Notes: generated by a model not told the origin, from the letters alone. Counted from the stretch's first letter, positions 1 through 12,649 are shown. The stretch: DNA of 64,000 nt from Lates calcarifer (GCF_001640805.2 NC_066844.1:3891375-3955374), one strand, 5' to 3'. Numbers and translations are program-made.

Positions 1-666
1 TATCTGTGGGTAACTTTTGTTTTGGAAAGTAATACATAAATTGTATATATATTTTTTAGTAGTATTTGTACAGTGCTAGTACTACTCATACTTTTTGATC
101 ATGTCTTTTTGAGACGATGGAAAGCAAACAAACACGATGGTGAAGGCAGTGTAAATGAATTTGGTTTAATGTGTGTTATTCCAGTTACACAAGGCCACAG
201 TCAGCCAACAAGACAGAGCTTGTTGTGTTTTTTTTAGCGCTCTTCCCATGAAAGGTATGTTGACATAATGAGGCGATCTCAAAGCACTGTGACAGTTTGA
301 AATCAGCACTTTTACGATTTGCTCTCTTCAAATTGTTTTTTAAACTGAAACACATTAATGGTCTGATGAAGCTCCACCTCTCAACCTCTCACCTTTCATC
401 ATCACGACAAACAGGAAATAGAGTTTGGTTTCTTTTTGCTTGCTGGAGGAGTCACATACACATTGAGTGACAGATTATCAAATTAATTTTCATAACTGCC
501 TCTTAAGGTACAAGAGGCAAAACTGGAATATGTTTATTTCAACCTGCTGCTGACTGGAAGAAAAGAGGAATCAAACTGAAACTGACTTGATACAGCAGCA
601 TAGGGAACAAGTGACTGGCTTCCTGTTTTTCAGCGCTCAGTGTTTTTAGCTTTGGTCACAGAGAAA
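1..666. promoter_or_regulatory. 5' flank of TRIM copy 1 with ISRE-like motif
   Basis: No gene is seen before the TRIM start. At 573-583 the sequence AAACTGAAACT resembles the interferon-stimulated response element core, and a weaker AAACTGAAAC lies near 344. Bases 610-670 (a CTTCCTGTTT block leading to GAGAAAATGGCT) resemble the leader just ahead of TRIM copy 2 near 3560-3616, so this flank was duplicated with the gene. Many fish TRIM genes are interferon-inducible, which fits the motif, but binding is inferred only. Confidence 0.4.
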
Positions 667-1816
667 ATGGCTTCAGCTGAGTCTGCAGGTCTCTGCAGTC
701 TGCACTCTGAGAAACTGAAACTCTTCTGTCTGGACCATCAGCAGCCAGTGTGTGTCGTTTGCAGAGATTCAAAAACACACAATGGCCACAGATTCAGACC
801 CATCGATGAAGCTGCACAGGATCTTCGAGAGAAACTCCGCAAATCCCTGAAACCCTTACAAGAGAAACTGAACGTCTTTAAAGAAGTTAAGGGAAATTGT
901 GATCAAACAGCAAAATACATTAAGGTCCAAGCTCGAGACACAGAGAGGAAGATTAAGGAGCAGTTTAAGAAGCTTCACCAGTTTCTACAAGAGGAAGAGG
1001 AGGCCAGGATCACTGCTCTGAGGGAGAGGAAAAACAAAGAAGTAAAGTGATGAGGGAGAAGACTGAGGCTCTGAGCAGAGAGATAGCAGCTCTTTCACAC
1101 ATAATCAGAGCCACAGAGGAGGAGCTGAGAGCTGAAGATGTCTCATTCCTGCAGGACTACAAAGCTGCAGTGAAAAGAGTCCAGCAGCGCCCCCTGCCGG
1201 AGGATCCACAGCTGGTCTCAGGAGCTCTGATAGATGTGGCCAAAACCCTGGGCAACCTGACCTTCAACATCTGGAACAAGATGAAGGAGGTGGTCTCCTA
1301 CACTTTCTGTGATTCTGGATCCAAACACAGCTCATCCAGAATTTATCCTGTCTGAAAATCTGACCAGTGTGAGATGTGCAGAGAAACAGAATCTTCCTGA
1401 CAATCCAGAGAGGTTTGACTGTTATGGCATTATCCTTGGCTCTGAAGGCTTTAAAGCAGGAACTCACAGCTGGGATGTTGACGTTGAAGACAGTACAGGT
1501 TGGGTCCTGGGTGTGGCAACAGAGTCTGTCCAAAGGAAGGAGAAATCAAGTCTGGATTGTGGCGAATAGGGTTAACTGATGGAAATATGCGGCAGTGTCA
1601 CCATCAGATCCCCGCATTGTTCTGTCAGTGAAGAAGAAGCTCCAGAAGATCAGAGTTCATCTGGACTGGGACAAAGGAAAACTGTCATTCTTTGATCTGG
1701 ATACTTACACTCGCATACACACCTTCATGCACACTTTCACTGACATGCTGTTTCCATACATAAGCACCAGAAATGAGCTCAAATTAAAAAATGTTACCAG
1801 TGAAAGTCTCTGTTGA
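667..1816 (+). pseudogene. TRIM-family copy 1, RING-less and frame-broken
   Basis: This resembles fish TRIM35/TRIM39-like E3 ligase genes but opens directly into the B-box. An ATG at 667 is followed by [16 protein letters not shown], where copy 2 has a complete RING first. The B-box ([12 protein letters not shown]...HQQPVCVVC...HRFRPI) and a coiled coil ([19 protein letters not shown]) follow. The frame then breaks near 1040, near 1305 and between about 1560 and 1600, where part of SPRY is lost. The PRY pieces ([25 protein letters not shown]) and the SPRY end (KIRVHLDWDKGKLSFFDLD) are still legible. Without a RING it could not be a ubiquitin ligase. Several breaks make a pseudogene likely, though single-base assembly errors are common in this window. 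Confidence 0.85.
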
Positions 1817-3583
1817 CACTGAAACAGTTTAGTCAGTGATGACGATGTAGCTTGAAGAGTAATTGTTGGTTAAATGGCAACGATGAAGACTTACAAGCTA
1901 TTAATTTTCTCTCTATGTATGTTTACAGAGTATCACATACTCACCTATAGGCTTGTAATGTGGCTCTGAAGAGTTTGGAGTTTACTCCTTTCTCAGCTTG
2001 AATTTACAGTACCTACAATAGAATGTGGAGTCACATCAAAATATACTGAATAAACATGTACATGGAAACTTCTCAAACCACTTCTGTGAAATCAGCTTCT
2101 CTTCTGTTGATGTGTACACTCAAAGACGTTTACTTAACCTCATCATATTTTTAGTGAGTTTGGGTTGGTGTTGATGTTGTGCTGGTATTTTATTTTAAAT
2201 TTCATTAGCTGATCAGCTACAGCAACTTTTCCCACTTATAATTGCTAAATTAGTCACCATAGTAACTTTCTATTCTCTCTGCATTTTCAAGTTATTATAA
2301 CTAAAGTTACTTTGGTAACTTTATTCGTAGTCACCAAAATAATGAAGTGAACAGACCCTACTTGTCCTTGTTTTAAATTTTCTAAAATAGACTTAAAGCT
2401 TAAGTTTCTTGACATTTTTAGTTGATGTAGTTACTAAAGAACACACACTAAGCTAGTTTGTGTTTTAAAAATCTACCTTTCTAGAAACATTGAATGAACT
2501 ATATTTATGTTCCAAGGCTTGATTTTTTGTTAATTTGTGGAGTTATGATTGTGATTTTTATTGAGATTTTCTTGCTTTTGTAATATAATCCAGTTAATGT
2601 ACCTTTGGGTTCTCTACAGCACAATTAAATAAAGTTTATTACATTGTAAACAGTTATGTATGAATATTTATATTTAGGGATGATAGTGATGGGCAGATAT
2701 GGAGACATTTGACCACATACATGGTCATGTATGTCTGAGTCATACACTTATGTCTCTATATGGGCAAGACATTTAAATATCGCTCATATCTAAAAAATAT
2801 ATTTATTATTTTCAAAAATTCCCTTGTTCCAGTTTCCTGATTCACTCTTGGTTCTGGCTTATTTCATAAGAACATTTAATTCCATTGCAGAAAAGTTGCC
2901 CCTCAAAACTAAGTTGGAAAACAGGAACAATGTTCGGAATAGCTGAAATGTTTAATGACAGGCATGCTTCCTGGCCAAAAGCGCAAACAACTGAATCATC
3001 CTCTGATTGGCAGTATTTTCAAAAACAACATAATAGGTGTTTTATTAGAAAAGCTAAACCATCAGTCTGTGTCTCTGCACTAATTGAAAATGAAGGAAAT
3101 CCGGCAACAACATTGAGAAAAAAGTCAAATTTGACGAGCTATTCCCTCTTTTTATATATCTCTTTTAGCTGACTCAGGGCAATATGCGTGTGTATTTTAC
3201 ATTTGTGAATTATCGTTTCTTGCTCAGTGGCATTCCCTGTATAAATAAAGTTTGAACATAATGATTCAACACTTGACACAGATTGCTAGACAAAGCTCCA
3301 CCTCCAACTTGCTTGAGTCAAACCAGGAAGTAGACTGTTGTTCCTCCACCAAGAAATGACACACGTAAGCTGAGAGACAGAAAATAACAATAAAAGACTA
3401 GACCTGCAACTTCCCCTGAGGGAGGAAAAATACAGCAGGAAATAGAGGGATTTCTGCAACTTAAACCTGCGATTGACTGCACACATGGACTGTGGATTTG
3501 AAAAAAACGTCTCAGAGTGATAGGAATTTTCAAGAGGAAGGAGAGGAGTCACGACTGACTTCCTGTTTAGGGCTCTGCCTGGT
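1817..3583. other. intergenic between TRIM copies
   Basis: AT-rich spacer. The open frame at 2885-3172 matches no family I recognise and has no splice or promoter context. A canonical AATAAA at 2628-2633 could serve TRIM copy 1, about 810 bases past its stop. From about 3290 the sequence becomes the leader of copy 2. Confidence 0.5.
2628..2633 (+). terminator. candidate polyadenylation signal after TRIM copy 1
   Basis: AATAAA on the plus strand in the spacer after the TRIM copy 1 stop. Its use is inferred. Confidence 0.35.
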
Positions 3584-3610
3584 GTGTTTTCAGCCTCAAT
3601 AAGAGAGAAA

Positions 3611-5011
3611 ATGGCTTTCCAAACTGAGGAGGATCTCTCCTGTCCAGTCTGCCAGGACATATTTAAAGATCCTGTTGTTCTGTCATGTAGCCACAGCTTC
3701 TGCAAACACTGTCTGCAGAGCTGGTGGAGAGGGAAACCTGTACAGGAGTGTCCAGTTTGTAAGAGGAGATCATCAAGGAGTGACCCGCCTCGTAACTTGG
3801 CTTTAAAGAACCTGTGTGAGACCTTTGCTGGAGAGAGATCAGAGAGCTTCAGCAGGGTCTGAGTCTCTCTGCAGTCTGCACTCTGAGAAACTGAAGCTCT
3901 TCTGTCTGGACCATCAGCAGCCAGTGTGTCTCATCTGCAGAGATTCAAAAACACACAACAACCACAGATTCAGACCCATTCATGAATTTGCACAGGATCA
4001 CAGAGAGGAGATTCAGAAATCCCTGAAGCCTTTACAAGAGAAACTGAAGCTGTTTGAACAAGTTAAAGGAAACTGTGATCAAACAGCAGAACACATTAAG
4101 GTCCAGGTCCGACACACAGAGAGGCAGATTAAGGAGCAGTTTAAGAAGTTTCACCAGTTTCTACAAGAGGAAGAGGAGGCCAGGATCACTGCTCTGAGGG
4201 AGGAAGAGGAGCTGAAGAGTCAGATGATGAAGGAGAAGATTGAGGCTCTGAGCAGAGAGATAGCAGCTCTTTCACACACAATCAGAGACACAGAGGAGGA
4301 GCTAAGAGGTGACGACGTTTCATTCCTGCTCACTACAAGGCTGCAGTGAAAAGAGTCCAGCAGCGCCCCCTGCTGGAGGATCCAGAGCCGGTTTTAGGAG
4401 CTCTGATAGATGTGGCCAAACACCTGGGCAACCTGACCTTCAACATCTGGAACAAGATGAAGGAGATGGTCTCCTATACTCCTGTGATTCTGGATCCAAA
4501 CACTGCCAATCCAGAATTTATCCTGTCTGAGAATCTGACCAGTGTGAGCCACGGAGAAAAACAGAATCTTCCTGACAACCCAGAGAGGATTGACTATCAT
4601 CGTTCTGTCCGGGGCTGGGAGGGCTTTAGCACAGGTGTTCACAACTGGAATGTTGAAGTTCGAGACAATACAGCCTGGTTTGTTGGTGTGGCTGCAGAAT
4701 CTGTCCAGAAAAGGGGACGAATAAAAACTGGGTTCTGGCAAATAGAGTTTCACAACAGTAAATACAGTGCACGTTTGTTAGGAGAACCAGCGGCTGTTCT
4801 CCGGGTAAAGAAGAAGCTTCAGAGGATCAGAGTTCATTTGGACTGGAACAAAGGAAAACTGTCATTCTTTGACCTTGATACTAACACACACATACACACC
4901 TTCACACACACTTTCACTGAGAAGCTGTTTCCATGCATTGGTACTTTGAATGAACTCCCAGTAAAGATATTACAAGACAAGATCTCTATAACCAGAGAAT
5001 GCATAAGTTAG
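3611..5011 (+). pseudogene. TRIM-family E3 ligase, full domain set, two frameshifts
   Basis: This is a single-exon fish TRIM of the TRIM35/TRIM39-like group. The ATG at 3611 starts [18 protein letters not shown]. The RING C3HC4 ligands are visible ([18 protein letters not shown]), followed by a B-box ([12 protein letters not shown]...PVCLIC...NNHRF), a coiled coil rich in E/K/Q, PRY ([19 protein letters not shown]) and SPRY (HNWNVEVRDNTAWFVGVAAE to LDWNKGKLSFFDLD), with a stop at 5011. The frame changes at about 3826-3831, consistent with one extra base between ETF and ERDQRAS, and at about 4326-4334, consistent with one missing base where the family has [12 protein letters not shown]. With both repaired the protein would be complete, so it may be a working gene damaged in the assembly. 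The family ubiquitinates immune signalling partners in the cytoplasm. RING-less copy 1 lies just upstream. Confidence 0.85.
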
Positions 5012-5639
5012 AGATGATTGTGAGGATAATGGACAGAGGCGTTGTCTCATATTTAAAAGGAGTGCAATAACATTTCAGATTAACACAACATTTCTGAAAA
5101 CATAGCACCTAAAGCTGCATTTCTGTTTTTTCTTTTAAGTATGCTACAGTTTCAACTCCCAAGAAAAAATATCTCTCAGTTCAGTAAATGCTCCACTTTC
5201 TTCACCTGCTAGTGTTGTTAACTTTGTCTGGTGTTTGATGCTGGCGAGGTGAGGAACAGTTTTTCAGGGCTTGTTTTCTGGCAACACAGAGACTAAACCA
5301 TGCAATAAATGCGTCATAAACTAAAAGAAGCTTTAAAGCTCTGTAGAGCTGTAGACTTTTCTGTTCATCATAACAAGCCCCAATCACAGGCATTTTATTT
5401 ATCATTGATATAAAAGTGTTGATTAGTGAGTCTGCAGCTCACATCTTGGATATCTGCTGTAATTTCTCATATCTGTTTTCTTTATGTTGCCATTGAGTTT
5501 TATAGGTAGGCAGAGTTTGTATCCTTAAAATGTTTTCAACTTGAATTGAGACTTAATAGTTATAAACTGCTGATTTGTATTCTTTTAAAGTAACACACTA
5601 CTGAGTAATTTACACAGTTCACTCTAAGCATGCTTTTCT

Positions 5640-6030
5640 CTTACCCTACTTGGCCAAAAGTATGTGGACAACCGAACACTACGCCCATATGTGGTGTTGG
5701 ACAGGACCCTGACTTCCTGATCATCTCTGGTCAGCAAATCTGGTTCCATTGTGTTGAGTTCTTGGACCCTTTTCTTATAGGTGTAGTTGAACATGTTCAA
5801 AACCCTGGGCATTAACCTGCTGCTGTAAGAGCCTCCACTTATTTTCAGGTTTTTCCACCCAGGTTTTAGTACCTGGCTGCAGGGATTTTCTCTCATTTAG
5901 CCACAACAGGACCACATGAATGATATTCAGCTCTGATGTCAGGGGTTGAGGCCAGGGCTCTGGGTGTTGTCATGTTGGGACAGCATGACTGCACCACAAG
6001 AATACTATGAACAGTGAAAGGTGCGCACAT
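5640..6030. mobile_element. decayed Tc1/mariner-like non-autonomous element
   Basis: The block TTGGCCAAAAGTATGTGGAC near 5648 is the hallmark end of a very common teleost Tc1-type repeat, and the stretch through CATGTTGGGACAGCATGACT near 5970 continues in the style of that family. Both the transposase frame and a clear matching far end are gone. The identification rests on memory of the family consensus. Confidence 0.5.
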
Positions 6031-7863
6031 ACTTTTTTTTTTTTTAATCTACTTAAACTGAGGAGTTGTGGTGCCGATGCTGTCAGTCAAGCTTTTTCAT
6101 AAAACCAGATTTTCTTGTTTATGTACTCAGTTTTGCTGTTGCTATTTATTACTGTTTGCTGCTGCAATGACTTGTTCAGAACTAACAGACATTCCTTTTC
6201 CTTGAGTTGGTGATCTGCACATTTCAACTAGCTTGTCCGACAGGTCAACATTTCCAACATTTGTCCAACAATTCAAATCAAAATCAAATTCTGAAATAAG
6301 ACAGACACACAGATTATTTGTGGGTCTTGAAAAGACATTCAATTCAAGCATTCAATTCAGTTAATCTAAGGTATAACGTACTAAAAAGTCTTGCATTTCT
6401 TTTACAAACCTCTTAAATATGTTGATTCAGTTGGTTATTCATTTTGCTTTGGTTGGAGGCTGTTGAGACACTGTTCTTTCCTTTTGTTTTTTGTTTTTGA
6501 GTCAATGCCATCATCCTTGTGGTAAACACTGTTGGTACTGTTAGCCATAGCTGCTAAGAAGCTCACTGGGCATGTGCCAATTTTAAAAAAAGGAAGCTTA
6601 AACTGACTTATTTTAAACATTTAAACCTTTAAGAAAAATTGATAGCTGGATGTTAATCCATCCACCCATCTGCTGCCTATGTGGGTCGTGGTCACATTAA
6701 ATATTTAATTATACTACTGGGAATCACTGTTATACAGCTTGAAAGTATGTAGTAAGTATGTAAAAAAAATTGTTTTGCCCTTACTGTATTCTGTGTGGTG
6801 TTACAAATGTCTTAGTATACTTGAATTTAATGGTGACCACTGCAGAAAACCTGCACACACTATCTATAATTTAATAAAACTCAAAGAGAAATTTGAACAA
6901 ATTAACAAGAGGCTAGAACTTGTAAAGCAAGCAACACACAGCCAAAATGTAATGAAATGCAATATGTGTATAATGTCATCAAAAGACAATAAAAAACTTT
7001 TAACAAAACACAAATTCAGGTTCAACACTCAGTGACTGAAGTCTGTGTACAGTGCCTGCAGGAGGAGACACTTCTGATTACATCTCATTTTTGCTGCTTG
7101 CTGATAAATATTTACTGTATGTACAGTATCTGTCATTGTATGATATGACCACATGATGGCGCCCCAAACTCTCTGATTTGTTCATCCAAGCCAAAAACCC
7201 TCAAGTGTACAAACCTCAAGGTGTTTAGTTTGAGTCCAGTGTGTGGTTTGTGCTAATGTCATTATTGCCATTCATTGTCATTATGTTTTTAATTATTTTG
7301 TTTAATTTTATTTATTTCATCACATATTTACCTTCTTTCTTCACTCATTTCTTTAACTGTGTCCCTCTTTCCCTTCCCCATCTAAAAATATTAAAATATC
7401 CTATAATTAAAATATGACTGTAAATAAACTAAAACTTAAAGTCTTCACTATCACATTCCTGTTAAATGTTTGTTGCATTTTACTGCCTAAACTTAATTTT
7501 TGCTTTTAAATTTTGAATGGTCTGTTACTCAATGTGGATTTTTTTCCCTGATGTGGTGTTGCTACTTTTACTGAAGTATGGGATTTGAATACATCACAGT
7601 CACATGTACCAAATGTTCTGTACACAATGAATTTTGAAGGTCACACATTCAAACAATCAAGGCAGCAATATCCCAGCAGCTCCTGCATTCTTCCCAGTTG
7701 AAGTCCTGTCTTTCTGTCTTTGCTGGTGGAGTCTGGTGGCTATTGGTACAGGTGCAGGTATTTATGGAACAGGTCTCAGATCTTAAGAAAGCAAAAAATT
7801 TGAAAAATCAATGTTTTTGTCAGATCATGAGTTTCATTTCCTCACTGATTATGTACTCTGTGT

Positions 7864-7865
<2 letters not shown>

Positions 7866-7904
<39 letters not shown>

Positions 7905-7916
7905 TGTGTGTGTGTG
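7866..7916. repeat. compound microsatellite (TG)n(AG)n(TG)n
   Basis: An uninterrupted TG run passes into AG at about 7888 and back to TG at about 7905. It lies roughly 100 bases upstream of the end of the C1qA leader exon, so it may fall in or near the promoter. Confidence 0.9.
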
Positions 7917-7959
7917 AATAAGTCAATGAGTCTTTTTTCAGTCTTGATCTGTTCACTAA

Positions 7960-8024
7960 AAGGGGAAACTCTGTCCTTTCATTGCAGCTCCAAATCTCTG
8001 CCGGTGACACAGAAAACTCTGCTG
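7960..8024 (+). other. c1qa: non-coding leader exon of C1qA (5' end approximate)
   Basis: CTCTGCTG|GTGAGTACGG gives a strong donor at 8025. The next acceptor (TTTCATCAG) is at 8888, just ahead of the coding exon. C1qC has the same leader-plus-intron arrangement. The transcription start is not visible; 7960 is a guess. Confidence 0.5.
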
Positions 8025-8888
8025 GTGAGTACGGTAATGTTTCCCAATGAAATACCGATGTTAGAAGAAAAAAAGACAATATTTTTTATTCAGTGTTTGT
8101 TTATGTCATTCTGTTCTGTCATCAATGCAACAGTAGTTAACAGCAAAACATGACTTCAATCAAAACTTATTATACATCATAATCATTTAAAGTAAAGCTT
8201 ATCTGAAAGAAATCAAATTAATGCAAAATCTTGGGGAATTATTTCAACTCTGAATTGAAATTTGTCACATTTTACATTGTTTTTCTGTGTGGTTGGAGAA
8301 TGGGTGTGCGGTATTTTTTATTTATTTGCTTGTCTCTCATGGGGCAAATTGTTATAAATTTTGCAAATAACTTGCAGAGACTTGTGTCCAGCTGCAGGAA
8401 GATAATCGGTGACAGTAAACATTTAGTTATCTTTATCATTGAATTATGTAACAAAACTGTAATCTGTAGCTTTCTCTTTTACTGCCTCTTAGAAGTTTTC
8501 TTCATTTTTTACATATAGATTAAAAGATTCTGTTATGTATAATTCAGGGGCAGAGCCAGGATTATTTCCTCAACTACCCCAGCATGACGCCTTGAAAATG
8601 AAAGTATTTCATCTATTCTGTTTACTGTTTAATTACATTTTCCTGTATTTGTTAAATGTAAATGATGTTTCAAAGCCTTATCCACCCTGTCAGAAATTAA
8701 ATTCTGTTGGTGCTTGCTGCTGTTTACTGTCATATGCGGTCTATAAATATCAGTGTAGAACATTTAGTTAGTTTGTAATTATTGCTAAATAAATAAATAA
8801 ATTCCCAGGACAAAACACAGTGTGTCGAATTGAACAAATATTTCAGTCTCTTCTGATTATCTCTTTTTCATGTTTTGACTTTCATCAG

Positions 8889-10300
8889 CACCATCGTCTT
8901 TCTCTTCTTCCAAATACCATTAACTCCATTGTTTTGGACCATGAGAGGTTATTATGGGCTGGCTGTTCTGGTGGGCGTGGCCTCACTCTTGATGACCAGC
9001 CAATGTGACCCAAACTGTGCAGGAGTAGATGGCAGTGCAGGAGTGGCAGGAGCCCCGGGCAGAGATGGACTGCCTGGGGCGAAGGGAGAGAAAGGACAAC
9101 CAGGTATAAATCTGTTCAAACGACCTCCATGGTCATCATACCATGTCAAAACTCTCAGTGTAGCAGGTTCAATTGAAATGTGCTGAATGATGGCATCAAA
9201 TCTCACTGTATTCTCAACAGCCCTAGTTATTTGGAAAAAGAAAATGTGTTATGCGTCCATGTTTGAAGCTGATAAGAGAAGCTGAGAGGCACATAACTGG
9301 AAAAAGGAAAAACAACCTTAACCTGTAATCATTCATCTTGTTCATCTCCAGCTAAGATGGCCGACGGTCCGGTAGATCCAAGCGTCCTACTGAGGCTGAA
9401 GGGGGAGATGGGGAATCGGGGTTTGCAAGGGGTCATGGGTCCTAAAGGTTTCTGTGGGGATCTCGGAACAGCGGGTCACCCTGGACAACCAGGTCACCCC
9501 GGCCCTGATGGGAAGAGCATCGGACATGGTAATAACATGACCTCTGACCCTACAGCCTACCAGCATACAAGGGCTGATAGGTTTGTAACCTAAGGTAGAA
9601 GGAGATGAATTAAACAGCTCTCTTTACAGCCACATGTAGTTCAACTCTTTGATCATGAAGAAAGTTTGAAGTTAATAACTTTTGTGGTATTTTAGTTTCG
9701 GGTAATTAAAAATTTCGACTCCGCTCTGTCATCAGCTGAATGTGGATTTGAATGTAAACTCATCAATCACCCCTAGTGTACATATATATAGATAGATGTG
9801 TACATATGGTGTTCGTGTGCATGTGCATATATATGCATACCAATGCACCTTTGATCACACACTGAACATGTGTGTATGTCCTTTCTGTTTCTAGGGCAGC
9901 ACCCCTCTCAGCAGGCCCGTTCAGCCTTCTCAGTGATGAGGACTGATAACAGTTATCCTCCCTATGATCAGGTTCAGTCTGTTGTCTGTCTCTGACCGTT
10001 CTGTCCATCAACTCCTTTTTCTAAATGTTTTTCAAATCTGCAATCTTCTTTTATTTCTCCTGGAATAGGAGAATAGAACATTGTGATTTGTTATTAGCCA
10101 TGTAGATAGTTTTAGTTTTGTATGTGTGAAGTAGTGGCATGTCTTTCCAGAGATAGTGTCCTCATTAGTCTGGATAATCCACAGACTTCATTGTCACCAG
10201 TTTTCATAAGAACTACCAACATGGAAAAATATAAAGATGTGCAGCAGTCTCTTGCCTTTTTTCTTTTGTAGTTTCAAGGCTGTATCATTTCATTACTGAT

Positions 10301-10363
<63 letters not shown>

Positions 10364-10946
10364 ATTTCAGAGAGTAACTTACCAGACAACTGTGGTCAAC
10401 AAACCTGAAGATTTTAATGCAGCCACAGGTGAATTTATCTGCAGAGTACCTGGTGTTTATTACTTCACCTTCCACTCTGTGGCCAAGGTAACTCACTGCT
10501 GTCTGGTCCACAGCTGCACTTTGTCAGAGCTCCATTGCCATTACTACCTTACAGTTGTGCCATGTGTTGTGTGTTTTTTAGGTCAGCATGTGTCTGCGTA
10601 TAGTTACTGATGCTATGGAGAGGAAGGTGGGATTCTGTGATCACAACAGGAACAATGATCAGGTGAGTTTCAGTGCTTCAGTGAGTACCACAGAGCTCAA
10701 GAGATGTTCCTGAGAAAAATGAAAGTCTGACAGGAATGTGCCAGCTGAGTTTTTTCATGACGCCTCCTTGTGATTGGCCGTGTTGTGTTTCAGGTGCTGT
10801 CAGGTGGCGTGGTTTTACAGCTGGCAAAAGATCAGAAGGTTTGGCTCGAGTCCTTTATGGACCAGCAGACATCTACTGAGAGAAACGACATACGAGAAAA
10901 AAAGATCATCTTCAACGGCTTCCTCCTTTTCGCAAATACAGAATAA
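8889..10946 (+). CDS. c1qa: complement C1q subcomponent A chain
   Basis: Coding exons are 8941-9103, 9352-9528, 9895-9971, 10371-10487, 10582-10662 and 10794-10946. All are GT-AG and in phase, giving 255 residues; the human A chain is about 245. The first coding exon begins at 8889 with 52 bases of 5' UTR, after a leader exon ending at 8024 (donor GTGAGT). The order is a signal peptide (MRGYYGLAVLVGVASLLM), CDPNC with the likely interchain cysteine, nine Gly-X-Y triplets, a 17-residue interruption, more collagen triplets, and then the gC1q domain from about ARSAFSVMRT to FNGFLLFANTE. GFCDHNRNNDQVLSGGVVLQ matches the A chain better than B or C. It is secreted and pairs with B and C to form C1q, which binds immune complexes and activates C1r/C1s. 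No frameshift is seen. Confidence 0.93.
10303..10362. repeat. (TG)30 tract beside the C1qA exon 4 acceptor
   Basis: A perfect dinucleotide run of 60 bases ends 8 bases before the acceptor AG at 10369-10370 (TGCATTTCAG). It takes the place of a normal polypyrimidine tract. Confidence 0.97.
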
Positions 10947-10947
10947 A
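10942..10947 (+). terminator. c1qa: AATAAA overlapping the C1qA stop codon
   Basis: GAA TAA A: the stop codon 10944-10946 lies inside AATAAA. A second canonical signal lies near 11621, so the first may not be the one used. Confidence 0.5.
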
Positions 10948-12640
10948 GTTCTGTTGTATGCTCACGTCAGCTGGCGTCAGTCAGCATTTACAAACCTCTG
11001 ATTTCAGATCATATTTCTCAAAGCTGTTTTTAGAATGACAGTTGACCATAACACACTCTCACCACACAGTGACATTTGTTAAACTTTGACTGTAACTTGT
11101 TCACCATAATTGTTTCCTTCATATTAATGCATGTAAACCCTCTTTGAAGACTCTTTCTGTGATTGCCACTAAAGCAAAATTAAAGTGTAGTATTCAATGG
11201 AATGAATACTACAATGCTTGATGAGATTAAAGAAAAGTTACATATAATTTCACTACACATTTTAGCCAACCATTAACTTTGTGGTTTTTGTCTTCATAGT
11301 TCAAGGCTGTTTCAAAACATAACAATGTGGGTTAAAACAGCACAGGGTGAGTTGTTTAATCCAGGTAGTCCAGTTGGAGAAGTTTATGAGTTTAAAGGTT
11401 TGTCAGACACCACAGAACTGCACGTTTCTAATAGTTGCAGTAGAAGTGTCTGGCATGGCACTATAGGATGTGCCATGCAATATTATAGCATTACTGCACC
11501 ATGTTGTACTTGAGTGTTACCTCACTTTATTGTGTAAGTGTATAATTAGAATTGATATTTCCAGTAAGACTGTCAATGACCTTGGTTTTGTCTTAACACT
11601 CAAACACTCTAAATCTCTTTGAGAATAAAATACATATATAATAAAAGATGCCTAAAATGTTGTGATATGCATCTGGATCCAGATCTGAAGAGTAGATGAA
11701 AAGTTATTTCAGGTCAGTCAAAATGTTGACTTACTAGGTCAAAATTATGAGGTAAAAAGTCAAAATTATTAGGATAAAAATGTATAATTATGAAATTAAA
11801 AAATGTCAAAAATTTGACTCAACCAAGAGCAGCTTTTTTTCTTTTACTGGCAGAAAGTAGCTTCCATAAGATTTTTCTTTCATTTAAGTGAACCAGTGCA
11901 ATAGTAGTAATAGTGATCAGAAAAAATGGCCTGTTACTTAGTGTTGAGAAATCCTGGCTTGCTGATTAGATTTTTGTCTCAGCTCTCTCTAAGATACAAA
12001 CACAGACCTGTAACAAATGGACCAAGACATCTTCTTCAGCCACAGAGAAAACTTTAACATGTGAACACATTAGAAGCAGAACCTGTTTGACCTCACAGCT
12101 TTATAAGAAGATGGAAAAGCAACAGTCCAGATTAAGATTCAGATTCAGGTCAGACGAACAGTAAAGCTATGCTATCAGTTTCCAGCTGGTTCCAGTGTTT
12201 GTCGTAAGCTAGGCTAAACATGTCCTGGACCTTCCCTCTATATTGAACCCACAGAGATGACACTGATTGATCTCATTTGACTCTGCAGAAGATATCCACG
12301 CGCAAACCAGTGTTCATCCCCTAATCTCATCTATTAAAACCATAAAAATGGTTTTTCTATCATACATATCACAGCCCTCCATTCAGCTGCATGAAATCTG
12401 TTTCGTGTGACCCCTCTTAAGGTTATTGAAGTGAAACACTTAAGGTTTTTTGCACTTCTTCTTTTTGGTAAACTTTTGTCACTTTGGCAGATCCTCAGTT
12501 GACTTCTTCCTGACATAGTCGTGTGTGTGTATCTTGAAATCTATTCTTATTTTATTTTTGTTAAATTGCTGAAACCTCCTTCTCTGAAGAACACACCCTG
12601 TCATAAGTCATGAATTTGAAGTGGTGTGGTCAGAGTCAAA
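10948..12640. other. 3' flank of C1qA and spacer
   Basis: AT-rich sequence with no recognisable gene. The open frame at 11325-11513 has no family signature. Confidence 0.45.
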
Positions 12641-12649
12641 GGTCCTGTT

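Larger units (their letters stand above)
5012..7950. other. intergenic between TRIM copy 2 and C1qA
   Basis: No supported gene. It holds a Tc1-type relic (5640-6030), long AT-rich stretches and a TG/AG/TG compound microsatellite at the end. The open frames here are short and unlike known families. Confidence 0.5.

Noticed and set aside
3286..3705. Minus-strand frame over the TRIM copy 2 start
   Set aside because: Antisense of the RING region; it was useful only because a matching frame at 31.5 kb revealed a RING relic.
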